From: a bacterium | Lineage (GTDB): Bacteria > Sysuimicrobiota > Sysuimicrobiia > Sysuimicrobiales > Segetimicrobiaceae | Direction: 5' to 3' | Assembly (NCBI GenBank): GCA_035307765.1 | Contig: DATGHU010000007.1 | Coordinates: 101,493 to 165,492 of the forward strand | DNA length: 64,000 bases | Part shown: piece after piece, positions 45,925-53,173 of the stretch | Layout of the letters: the number at the start of each line of letters is the position of its first letter | Position numbering within the stretch: position 1 is the first letter of the stretch | Notes under the pieces: model-generated | What the model was told of the DNA's origin: nothing | The model's input: only the letters and a program-made list of their open reading frames with translations | Database searches by the model: none | Position numbers and translations under genes: made by a program

Positions 45925-46437
45925 TCAGCGCCGTTCGAGGGCTTCCGCGAGATCACCGACCACGCCCTGGGTTGCCCGCGCCAGCGCCTGCGGGGCGACG
46001 GCGAACACCGCGTGTGGGGTCCCCGCGGCGGCGTAGACGACCTCGTGGTGCAGCAGTGTTTCATCCAGGAACACGGGAAGGGGGGTGGCGTGGCCGACCG
46101 GGGGAACACCGCCGATGCTGAACCCGGTCGCCGCCCGGGTCACCTCGGCCGTCGCCTTTTCCACTCGGGAGGCGCCCGCGAGGCGGGCCAGCTTTCGAAG
46201 GTCCACGCGGTTGGCCCCCGCGGCGAGCACGAGCACCGGGCGGCCGTCGGCGATGAACACCAACGACTTCACGATCTGTGCAACCGTGGCGCCGACCGCG
46301 CGCGCCGCCTCCGCAGCGGTGTGGGTGCTCTCGGGAAACTCAAGGATTTCGGCGTCGATCTGCCTGTCGGCGAGGGCGGCACGAACCCGTTCGGCGGCGG
46401 ATCCCAACGGCCGTGGGCCCGCAGGCTGATCGGTCAC
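45925..46437 (-). CDS. YbaK/EbsC family aminoacyl-tRNA deacylase
   Basis: 170 aa from GTG at 46437, overlapping the cytochrome c stop as GTGA. The YbaK fold is visible: HTAAEAARAVGATVAQIVKS, the Lys of VKSLVF, GGVPPVGHATPLPVFLD. Such proteins clear Cys-tRNA(Pro) or Ala-tRNA(Pro) in trans. That fits the nearby proS, whose product lacks an internal editing domain. The longer ORF start at 46509 lies inside the cytochrome gene. Confidence 0.9.
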   Translation of the reverse strand: MTDQPAGPRPLGSAAERVRAALADRQIDAEILEFPESTHTAAEAARAVGATVAQIVKSLVFIADGRPVLVLAAGANRVDLRKLARLAGASRVEKATAEVTRAATGFSIGGVPPVGHATPLPVFLDETLLHHEVVYAAAGTPHAVFAVAPQALARATQGVVGDLAEALERR

Positions 46438-46982
46438 TGGTGGCGCGAGAATGTATGCTCGTACAGAATGACATCCCACCGCTGCTCGGTGCTGAGGACG
46501 CTCTCCCACGGCGGCATCGCTGAACTGGCCCCGCTGAACGGCGGAACGCCACCGCCCTTTGAGATCCGCCAGAACCAGTACCCGTCCGGCAGTTGGGTGT
46601 GAATCCCGGTCGTGAAGTTGGCGGGCTTGGGGTTGAGCGACGCCGCGGCCCCTCCGTTGCCCAGTCCGGCGCTCCCGTGGCAGATCGCACAGTTGGCGTC
46701 GAAGATGGCCTTCCCCTTCGCGATGTTCTCCGGCGTTGCCGCGAGCGGGTTCTTTAACGAGGCGAATTCCGCCGGAGGCACGGGGCGCGGCGCGTTCTCG
46801 TCCTTCGGGTAGTTCGTCGTTGCGGAGATCGCCGGTCCCTTGAACGGGGTTGCGGGCGCGACCACCGCGGCCTGCGGCTGTTCGGGATGGCTACGCATCG
46901 CCAGAATCTCCCTGCCGGTGCACCCGGCGAGGCCGAGGCAGGTCGCGAGCATCGCCCCGGCCAACCGCATGGAAGATGACAT
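46434..46982 (-). CDS. c-type cytochrome lipoprotein
   Basis: 182 aa. A lipoprotein signal ends in LAGC (lipid-bearing C21). The haem motif is CAICH at residues 98-102, and a Met in SAMPPWESVLS near residue 155 may be the sixth ligand. The region YPKDENAPRPVPPAEF before the haem resembles the monohaem subunit of alternative complex III and related cytochromes. It faces outward, anchored in the membrane. Coupled to ybaK by overlap, which looks accidental in function. Confidence 0.88.
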   Translation of the reverse strand: MSSSMRLAGAMLATCLGLAGCTGREILAMRSHPEQPQAAVVAPATPFKGPAISATTNYPKDENAPRPVPPAEFASLKNPLAATPENIAKGKAIFDANCAICHGSAGLGNGGAAASLNPKPANFTTGIHTQLPDGYWFWRISKGGGVPPFSGASSAMPPWESVLSTEQRWDVILYEHTFSRHQ

Positions 46983-47078
46983 CTGCCACCCCCGAACCGC
47001 AAACGAGGATTCACGCGTTCGACGGATCCTAATGCGGGACGGATTTAAGTTATACGAGCACGCCCGAATTCCCTGCGT

Positions 47079-47681
47079 TCAGCGGCGGGCGGATTCGAGC
47101 AGACGATCAAGTCGCCCGGCCAGCGCCCGCTGGCCGTCCGGTCCGACGAACCCCCCGACCACTTTCCCCTGCACGATCCCATTGGGAGCAATGAACACCG
47201 TCGTGGGAAGGCCGGGGATTGAGTAGGCGTCCATCAATTGCTCGCTCGCCACGCGCACGATCGAGTAATCCACATGGTACTGCCCGAGGAACTTGCGTGC
47301 GTCGGCGAGTTGGTCCTCGGTGTCGATGCCAACGAACTCGACGCCGCGCGGCCCATACGACCGGTGGAGGCGCACGAGCAGGGGCATCTCCTCGCGACAC
47401 GGCTCGCACCAGGACGCCCAGAAGTTCAAGAGGACCGGCTTGCCCCGCAGATTGTGTAGGCTGAGCGTACCACCGGAGAGCAGCGGGAGCGAGAAGTCGG
47501 GCGCCGGACGCCCCACCGGGGGGAGTCGATCGCCGGCTTGCCCCGCCCCTCCGCGGGGGAGCGGTGGGGCAAGCCGCGGCACGAGCACGAGCGCAATGCC
47601 GCCGGCGATCAGCAGGCCGCCGGCGAGAACCGCCAGCAGCGGGACCCGATTGGGGTGACCGGGGTCACGCGGGGCGTGCAT
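47079..47681 (-). CDS. TlpA/ResA-like membrane-anchored thioredoxin
   Basis: 200 aa. One N-terminal membrane anchor ([20 protein letters not shown]), then a thioredoxin domain with active site [11 protein letters not shown] and the cis-Pro loop GLPTTVF. ResA/CcmG-like proteins reduce apocytochrome c Cys outside the membrane, which fits the cytochrome gene next to it. It starts 7 bases after the proS stop. Confidence 0.92.
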   Translation of the reverse strand: MHAPRDPGHPNRVPLLAVLAGGLLIAGGIALVLVPRLAPPLPRGGAGQAGDRLPPVGRPAPDFSLPLLSGGTLSLHNLRGKPVLLNFWASWCEPCREEMPLLVRLHRSYGPRGVEFVGIDTEDQLADARKFLGQYHVDYSIVRVASEQLMDAYSIPGLPTTVFIAPNGIVQGKVVGGFVGPDGQRALAGRLDRLLESARR

Positions 47682-47688
47682 GAATACC

Positions 47689-49149
47689 TTAGTAGGCGCG
47701 CGCGTAGTACACGACGTGCCGCGCCGCCGTTCCGCAGACGGGGCAGTTCCCCGTGGGAGGGGCGTCCGCGATCAGCCGCGGCGACGCTCCGCTGTCGCGG
47801 CGCAGGAGCTGCTCGCACTTTTCCGCGCCACACCACCCGATCCGCACGAACCCTTTCCGCGCCGCGATTGCGGCGACGAGGTCGTCGACGGTCGAGGCGA
47901 GCACGATGTGGCCTTCCAGATAGGCCTTCGCCCGCTGGAACAGCGCCTGCTGGACTTCCTCAAGCGCCGAGGTGACCGCCTCGACCAGGCCGGCGAGCAT
48001 CACCGATCGGCGATCACCTCCCGCCCGGGGGATCAGGACGGCCTGCTGCTGCGCCAGATCGCGGGGTCCGAGTTCGATGCGCAGCGGGACACCCCGCATC
48101 TCCCAATCGTTGAACTTCCACCCGGGGGTGACCTCGACCCGTTCATCAAGGCGAACACGCACGAGCGGCCTTAGGCGCTCGACCACCGCGCGTGACTCCG
48201 CCAGTACGTCGTCCCGCGCCTTGCCGGCGAGGATCGGCACGACCACCGCCTGAATGGGGGCCACCCGGGGGGGGAGAACGAGACCTCGATCGTCCCCGTG
48301 TACCATGATCAGCCCGCCCACCATCCGCCAGCTCAGCCCCCACGATGTGGTGAAGACGAATTTTTCTGTGTTGTCGCTGTCGAGAAACTTGATGTCGAAA
48401 GCGCGGGCGAAGTTCTGGCCGAGGTTGTGGGAGGTCCCGGACTGTAACGCCTGACCGTCCGGCATCAGCGCCTCGATCGTATACGTGTGCAGCGCGCCCG
48501 GGAACTTCTCGCTCTCTGGTTTTCGCCCCCCCAGCACCGGGATCGCCAGGTCGGCTTCTACGAAATCGCGATACACCTCGAGCATCTGGCGCGCCTCGGC
48601 CTCGGCCTCCTCGGCGGTCCGATGGGCCGTGTGCCCTTCCTGCCACAAGAATTCCATCGTGCGGAGGAACGGGCGGGTGGCCTTCTCCCAGCGCACGACG
48701 TTGCACCACTGGTTGATCAGCACCGGCAGGTCTCGGTACGACCGGATCCAGCGGGCGTACATGTGGCCGATCGCGGTCTCCGACGTCGGCCGGACCGCCA
48801 GCGGCTCGGCGAGCTCTTCACCGCCGCCGCGGGTCACCCAGGCCACCTCCGGAGCAAATTTCTCCACGTGCTCGGCCTCGCGTTGCAGAAAGCTCTGGGG
48901 GATGAACAAGGGGAAATACGCGTTCACATGCCCCGTGGCTTTGAACCGGCGGTCGAGACCCTGCTGCATGAGCTCCCAAATCGTGTATCCGTACGGCCGG
49001 ATCACTGTGCATCCTCGGACCGGATAGTAGTCCGCGAGCTCCGCTTTGAGGATGACGGCGGTGTACCAGTCCGCCAGGCGCTCCTTGGAGGGGATCTCCT
49101 TGACGAACCCACTCTCCTCGGTGGGTTGGGACGCCGAGGGTTGGACCAT
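47689..49149 (-). CDS. proS: prolyl-tRNA synthetase, archaeal/eukaryotic type
   Basis: 486 aa from ATG at 49149. Class II motifs: VIRPYGYTIWE (motif 1 area), RPTSETAIGHMY, RWEKATRPFLRT (motif 2), and a GRKPESEKFPGA insertion. There is no ~180-aa INS editing domain between motifs 2 and 3. The C-terminus has the Cys pairs WCGAEKCEQ and NCPVCG and ends with Tyr, typical of the archaeal-type (ProS type 3) enzyme. Charges tRNA(Pro). The frame is open upstream but covers the leader hairpins and the promoter. Confidence 0.96.
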   Translation of the reverse strand: MVQPSASQPTEESGFVKEIPSKERLADWYTAVILKAELADYYPVRGCTVIRPYGYTIWELMQQGLDRRFKATGHVNAYFPLFIPQSFLQREAEHVEKFAPEVAWVTRGGGEELAEPLAVRPTSETAIGHMYARWIRSYRDLPVLINQWCNVVRWEKATRPFLRTMEFLWQEGHTAHRTAEEAEAEARQMLEVYRDFVEADLAIPVLGGRKPESEKFPGALHTYTIEALMPDGQALQSGTSHNLGQNFARAFDIKFLDSDNTEKFVFTTSWGLSWRMVGGLIMVHGDDRGLVLPPRVAPIQAVVVPILAGKARDDVLAESRAVVERLRPLVRVRLDERVEVTPGWKFNDWEMRGVPLRIELGPRDLAQQQAVLIPRAGGDRRSVMLAGLVEAVTSALEEVQQALFQRAKAYLEGHIVLASTVDDLVAAIAARKGFVRIGWCGAEKCEQLLRRDSGASPRLIADAPPTGNCPVCGTAARHVVYYARAY

Positions 49150-49170
49150 ATCACCGCGCCTCCCATCAGG

Positions 49171-49253
49171 CCGGGAGCCTCCGCGTCCGCAAGGGACGGG
49201 AGGCTCCCGGAACACTACGCGCTCCCTACGACCCGACGCCCGGGCAAGGGAGC
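49171..49253 (-). promoter_or_regulatory. structured leader of proS (two hairpins)
   Basis: Between promoter and proS start lie two hairpins: GCTCCCT/AGGGAGC (49221-49227 with 49247-49253, inner CCCG/CGGG) and a 12-bp perfect repeat ccgggagcctcc (49171-49182) with its complement at 49199-49210, plus an inner CGTCC/GGACG. The minus-strand GGGCTCCC at the 5' end could pair with either hairpin, so the two folds may compete. No T-box consensus and no T-run are visible. Confidence 0.45.
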
Positions 49254-49271
49254 CCTCATCGTCTCGCCGGC

Positions 49272-49301
49272 ATTCTAGCACGCGTTTCGCGGAACCGTCA
49301 A
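49272..49301 (-). promoter_or_regulatory. promoter of proS
   Basis: Minus strand: TTGACG (49301-49296), 18-bp spacer, TAGAAT (49277-49272) with an extended TGC in front. Transcription would start near 49265, giving a leader of about 115 bases. Confidence 0.75.
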
Positions 49302-49319
49302 ACGCAGGCCGGCCGATCG

Positions 49320-50189
49320 CTACTTCCGAACGGCGGACGGCGAGGGCTTCTCGATCGGCACCCCGACGAGACTCCCCCATTCCGTCCACGATCCGTCGTA
49401 GTTGCGGACGGTGGGGTAGCCCAGAAGGTACTTCAGGGTGAACCAGGTATGCGATGATCGTTCGCCGATCCGGCAGTAGGCAATGATTTCCTTGTCGGGA
49501 GTGATCCCCTTTCCCTGGTACAGCGTCCTGAGCTCGTCCGCCGGCTTAAAGGTCCCATCCTCGCGCACGTTCTGAGTCCAGGAGATGTTTTGCGCGGTGG
49601 GGATATGGCCGCCACGCTGCGCCCCTTCCTGCGGGTAGGCGGGCATCGCAATGAGCTCACCGGTGAACTCCTGCGGTGACCGCACGTCCACCAAGGCGAC
49701 GGCGGGTTTGCCGAGACGCTCGAGGACCTGATCCCGAAACGCCCGGATGCTGAGATCCGCTTCCCGCGCCCGGAACGCCGTCCGGGGGAAGGTGGGGACC
49801 TCGATGGTCAACGGGCGGCCCTCGGCGATCCATTTCCCCCGCCCGCCGTTGAGGATCTTCACACGCTCAGCCCCGTAGATCTTAAACAGCCAGAACGTGT
49901 AGGTCGCAAACCAGTTGTTCTTGTCGCCGTACAAGACCACCGTCGTGTCGTTCGCGACCCCCTGCGCCCCGAGCAACTGCTCAAACTGCGCCTTGCTCAC
50001 CCAGTCACGACGGACCGGATCCTGCAACTGCGTCTGCCAGTTGAAGTGAACGGCCCCGGGAATGTGCCCCTGGCCGTACAGGGTCAGGTCCTCTGAGACT
50101 TCGACGACTCGAACCGCGGGATCGCCCAAATGTTCGCTGACCCACCCCGTGTCCACCAGGATATCGGGGTTCGCGTACGCTTCCGGCAT
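49320..50189 (-). CDS. thiosulfate/3-mercaptopyruvate sulfurtransferase
   Basis: 289 aa with two rhodanese domains. The first (residues 5-125, [18 protein letters not shown]) lacks a catalytic Cys. The second carries the persulfide Cys in [12 protein letters not shown] near residue 240, a loop typical of thiosulfate sulfurtransferases (CRxGxR) rather than the CGSGVTA of SseA. Cytosolic. The start follows GGAGGGAGATCC. The leader contains a short Cys-rich ORF, which suggests cysteine or sulfur control. Confidence 0.94.
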   Translation of the reverse strand: MPEAYANPDILVDTGWVSEHLGDPAVRVVEVSEDLTLYGQGHIPGAVHFNWQTQLQDPVRRDWVSKAQFEQLLGAQGVANDTTVVLYGDKNNWFATYTFWLFKIYGAERVKILNGGRGKWIAEGRPLTIEVPTFPRTAFRAREADLSIRAFRDQVLERLGKPAVALVDVRSPQEFTGELIAMPAYPQEGAQRGGHIPTAQNISWTQNVREDGTFKPADELRTLYQGKGITPDKEIIAYCRIGERSSHTWFTLKYLLGYPTVRNYDGSWTEWGSLVGVPIEKPSPSAVRK

Positions 50190-50244
50190 GGATCTCCCTC
50201 CTCACACATCGCTGGAATATGCGGCACGTTGGTGCTTTGGAATC

Positions 50245-50333
50245 GCGGAGGCCGCGCTGACTGAAGACCCGGTGTCGACGAGGGGAAGGGCGGCGAATCA
50301 GAGCCCCCCGACGAAGGCTAGAGCGGCCTCCGC
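50245..50333 (-). promoter_or_regulatory. long-range inverted repeat, possible attenuator
   Basis: Minus-strand GCGGAGGCCGC (50333-50323) is the exact 11-base complement of GCGGCCTCCGC (50255-50245). The first arm is inside the last codons of the leader ORF, so ribosome position would decide whether the stem forms upstream of the sulfurtransferase gene. Confidence 0.45.
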
Positions 50334-50374
50334 TCGGGACAGATGCACTGGCGAGGCAGATGTGGGATTCGCAT
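50318..50374 (-). CDS. short Cys-containing leader peptide ORF
   Basis: 18 codons: MRIPHLPRQCICPERRPL, with a strong SD (AGGAGGAG) 6 bases before the ATG. It lies 128 bases upstream of the sulfurtransferase start. Two Cys codons (TGC, TGT) sit just before the arm of an 11-bp inverted repeat. The MR-x-x-H-L-x-R-x-C-x-C pattern recalls Cys-rich leader peptides of actinobacterial sulfur genes. Too short for ordinary gene finders; expression is inference. Confidence 0.5.
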   Translation of the reverse strand: MRIPHLPRQCICPERRPL

Positions 50375-50389
50375 CGGCGACTCCTCCTC

Positions 50390-50418
50390 TTCTAACATTC
50401 GAAGAAGGAAGGTGTCAA
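50390..50418 (-). promoter_or_regulatory. candidate promoter upstream of the sulfurtransferase leader
   Basis: Minus strand TTGACA (50418-50413), 17-bp spacer, TTAGAA (50395-50390). It would start RNA at about the SD of the leader ORF. A second candidate, TTGACG (50489-50484) with CTATGT (50466-50461), lies inside the LivH fragment and would include the whole SD. Confidence 0.4.
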
Positions 50419-50615
50419 GAGCCGGCTGCCGCCCCCAGATTGTGCGTGTAGCGCTGCGTGACATAGGCGGCGTATGTTCCGTACGTCAAGAGTTCTCCGT
50501 GCGCGAGGTTGGGAATGCTGCTGACCGCATACTGCAGCGTGAAGGCAACCGAGGACAGGGCCAGGATCGCGCCCGTCACCACCCCAAATCCAACCCCCAA
50601 CAGGATCGTGTCCAT
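50415..50615 (-). pseudogene. truncated branched-chain amino acid ABC permease (LivH N-terminus)
   Basis: 66 codons with an intact start region. The segment VAFTLQYAVSSIPNLAHGELL followed by TYGTYAAYVTQ is the LivH/BraD N-terminal signature (normally about 290 aa). It stops after the second helix, and no further LivH sequence follows in any frame downstream. No liv partner genes are near. Best read as a remnant of a deleted operon. Confidence 0.7.
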
Positions 50616-50733
50616 GTCCTCACCCCTGTCGATCGCCGCTTATCCCGACCCCTGCACCCCTCCGCAACCCCCCATCCGCCCGAGCGCCGCCTCCCCGACG
50701 GGTCGATGGGAAGGGATCCGGCCCGCGAATGCA

Positions 50734-50783
50734 CGAGGCTTCCCCCCGCTGCCAGAATAGCCTGACATCGAGAGGAAGCCTCG
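50734..50783. repeat. 10-bp inverted repeat downstream of the beta-subunit gene
   Basis: cgaggcttcc (50734-50743) and its exact complement (50774-50783) flank 30 bases, about 110 bases after the oxidoreductase operon ends. It may act as a terminator or processing hairpin. The rest of the gap 50616-50892 shows nothing recognisable. Confidence 0.35.
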
Positions 50784-50892
50784 CCGTCTCACATCGTCAC
50801 CTCGCGTCCGCTATTCGCGAAGCCACGCTGCGCCTGCTATGGAATTGTGGCTGTGCCCGCCCGGACGACCGAGCCGGTCGATCCCTGCCCCG

Positions 50893-51927
50893 CTAGGCGG
50901 GGGCCTTCTCGTTCAGCAGATCCGTCGAGAACGGGAGCACGCCTGGGATCAACCACTTCGTCCACATGTCGTCGATCTTTGCCTGGAAGTAGTCGATGTC
51001 GTCGTCGGTGAAGTGAGCGAACCGCCCCTGCTTCAGAAGGTAGTCCCGCACCGGAAGCCGCTTTTGCCGGCCCTCCACGATTCCCCGGCTCTTCCCGTAC
51101 AGACGAAGCTTGTGATTTTCCACGTCGTAGAGGGGCCAGATGCCGGTCAGGACCGCGAGTTCACCCAGCTCATGGGAGAGCATCGGATCATAATCCCACC
51201 CCTTGGGACACGGGTCGATGGAGTGAATGAAGGTCGGCCCGCCGATGCTGAGCGCTTTCCGTACCCGATTCATGAAGTCCACGGCATAGCTGGCACAGAC
51301 CGTGCCGACGTACCGGCATTCCGGATGGCCGGCGGCCAGCATCGCCGCCACATTCTTCTTCCAGCGTTTGTGGAGGATTCGCTTGACCTTGCCGGAGGGG
51401 CTGAACGTCGTCACCGCCCCGTACGGCGTGCTGCCCGAGGCCTGGATGTCGGTGTTCGCGTACGACTCGTTGTCGTAGAGGAGTATCAGGTGGTTGTAGT
51501 CCATGTGCTGCAGGGCGCCGGAGATCGCAGACAGGCCCATGTCGGCGCCGCCGCCGTCGCCGCAGAAGGAGATCACGTTGATCGGCTCCCGCTTGATCTT
51601 GCCCTTGCGCATGAGGGCCCTGAAGGCCGCGGCCGTTCCGACCGCCGCTGAACCCGAGGAGCCGAGTTGGGTGTGCATCCAGGGCACGACCCATGATGTG
51701 CTGTAATAGGTCGTGTTCGCGACGTACATGCACCCCGTGCTGCCGAGGACCACGGTACGGGGGCCGGCGGCCTTGACCATCAGCTTCATGACCAGGGCGG
51801 ACTCGCAGCCCTGGCAGGTGCGGTGGCCCGACGTGAAATACTCCTCCAGCGGCGCCTTCTTGACGCCCTTGATCGGCTCCAGGACGGGAACCGGTGCGTC
51901 CAACATCGCGATCTCAGGGGTATCCAT
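50893..51927 (-). CDS. 2-oxoacid:ferredoxin oxidoreductase, beta subunit
   Basis: 344 aa TPP- and Fe-S-binding subunit. TPP site GDGGGADMGL with LLYDNESYANTDIQ; Cys in TCQGCESA near residue 40, STGCMYV, and FIHSIDPCPKGW, fitting one 4Fe-4S cluster. With the alpha and gamma-delta subunits it splits a 2-oxoacid to CO2 and reduces ferredoxin. It starts 13 bases after the alpha subunit stop and ends the operon. Confidence 0.92.
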   Translation of the reverse strand: MDTPEIAMLDAPVPVLEPIKGVKKAPLEEYFTSGHRTCQGCESALVMKLMVKAAGPRTVVLGSTGCMYVANTTYYSTSWVVPWMHTQLGSSGSAAVGTAAAFRALMRKGKIKREPINVISFCGDGGGADMGLSAISGALQHMDYNHLILLYDNESYANTDIQASGSTPYGAVTTFSPSGKVKRILHKRWKKNVAAMLAAGHPECRYVGTVCASYAVDFMNRVRKALSIGGPTFIHSIDPCPKGWDYDPMLSHELGELAVLTGIWPLYDVENHKLRLYGKSRGIVEGRQKRLPVRDYLLKQGRFAHFTDDDIDYFQAKIDDMWTKWLIPGVLPFSTDLLNEKAPA

Positions 51928-51940
51928 CGCTCATCGCCTC

Positions 51941-53173
51941 CTAGGTTCGCACGCCGATCCACAGGGTGTCCGACGGCGCCTTGCCGGCCTCCGCCGCCTT
52001 GCGGGTATGGTCGATCATCTCCCGAACGCCGGGAATCGTCACCTCGCGGCCGCCGAGCCCGATGATGAAGCTGACGACGGGCGGGCGCTTCGGCTGATTG
52101 TACAACGTCGCCCGGATCTCGTTGGCGAGCACCCCGCTGTTGAAGGGGGAGCCCATGGAAAAGTCCCGGTCGATCACCCCGACCGCCTTGAACCGCGACA
52201 GGAGCGCACCGAGCCGTTCGTAGTCGAACGGGCGGAACCAGCGGATGCGCACGAACCCGACCTTCTGTCCCTGCTCGCGCAGCTTCCGCACCACCACTTT
52301 CACCGGCATGGACAGCGTCCCCATGCCGACCAGAACCAGTTCGGCGTCGTCGGTGCGGTACTCTTCGAAAAATGGGTTGCCGTCCCCCCGACCGAAGATC
52401 CGGCGGAAGTCCTTGTACGCCTCCTCGACCACGCCGCGGGCGTTCCGCATCGCCTGATCGGTCTGCCGCCGGATCTCCATCAGCCAGTCCTCGTTGACCT
52501 GGGGGGCGATGGTGATCGGGTTGTCGGGGTGAAAGCGAAGGTCCCCCCGGTTGTACGGAGGCAGGAACTCGTCGACCCAGGTCTTGGGGGGGATCTTCAC
52601 CAGCGACTGGGAGTGGGTGAGAAACGCCCCGTCTGTGCTGATCGCGCACGGCAGGAAGACACGACGGTCCTCCGCGATGCGATAGGCGAGCAACGTGGTG
52701 TCGAGCGCTTCCTGGGCGGTGTCGACCCAGACGTGCATCCACCCGAGATCCCGCGCGGCAAGCGCGTCGTTGTGCTCCGTCCCGAATGCCCCGGGATCGT
52801 CCAGGGCCCGATTCCCCACCATCGCCAGCAAGGGGATGCGCAGAGCCGGGGTCACGGCGATGGCCTCAAACGCATAGCACCAACCGACTCCGCTCGAGCC
52901 GCACATCGCACGGGCGCCGACGGCCCCGGCGTGCTTGGCGATTTCGAACTGACTGTGCTCGCTCTCGGCAACGATGTACTCGGCATCCTGCTCGCCGTTG
53001 GCGATCTGTTTGGCCACGTACTGCATCAACGTATCGTACGGCCGGATGGGATACGCGGTCAGCACGTCCACATCCGCGAGCCTGGTGGCAACCGCGACCG
53101 CCTCGCTTCCGCTGATCAGCGCTTCCTGCTCGGCTTCTGCGATCCGGACCGCGGTCGCCGAATCGGCATCCAT
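51941..53173 (-). CDS. 2-oxoacid:ferredoxin oxidoreductase, alpha subunit (oxalate oxidoreductase-like)
   Basis: 410 aa. The substrate loop reads TAYPIRPYDTLMQYVAKQI: Arg where pyruvate enzymes have Thr (YPITPSS). The adjacent ESEHSQFEIAKHAGAVGAR and SSGVGWCYAFEA are typical. FEEYRTDDAELVLVGMG begins the second domain. The start overlaps the gamma-delta stop as TAATG. From memory, the Arg-containing loop matches Moorella oxalate oxidoreductase; a substrate such as oxalate or another 2-oxoacid is therefore open. Confidence 0.9.
   Translation of the reverse strand: MDADSATAVRIAEAEQEALISGSEAVAVATRLADVDVLTAYPIRPYDTLMQYVAKQIANGEQDAEYIVAESEHSQFEIAKHAGAVGARAMCGSSGVGWCYAFEAIAVTPALRIPLLAMVGNRALDDPGAFGTEHNDALAARDLGWMHVWVDTAQEALDTTLLAYRIAEDRRVFLPCAISTDGAFLTHSQSLVKIPPKTWVDEFLPPYNRGDLRFHPDNPITIAPQVNEDWLMEIRRQTDQAMRNARGVVEEAYKDFRRIFGRGDGNPFFEEYRTDDAELVLVGMGTLSMPVKVVVRKLREQGQKVGFVRIRWFRPFDYERLGALLSRFKAVGVIDRDFSMGSPFNSGVLANEIRATLYNQPKRPPVVSFIIGLGGREVTIPGVREMIDHTRKAAEAGKAPSDTLWIGVRT

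Noticed and set aside
49171-49253. T-box riboswitch on proS
   Set aside because: No AGGGTGGNACCGCG-type core and no terminator T-run are present; kept only as a structured leader.
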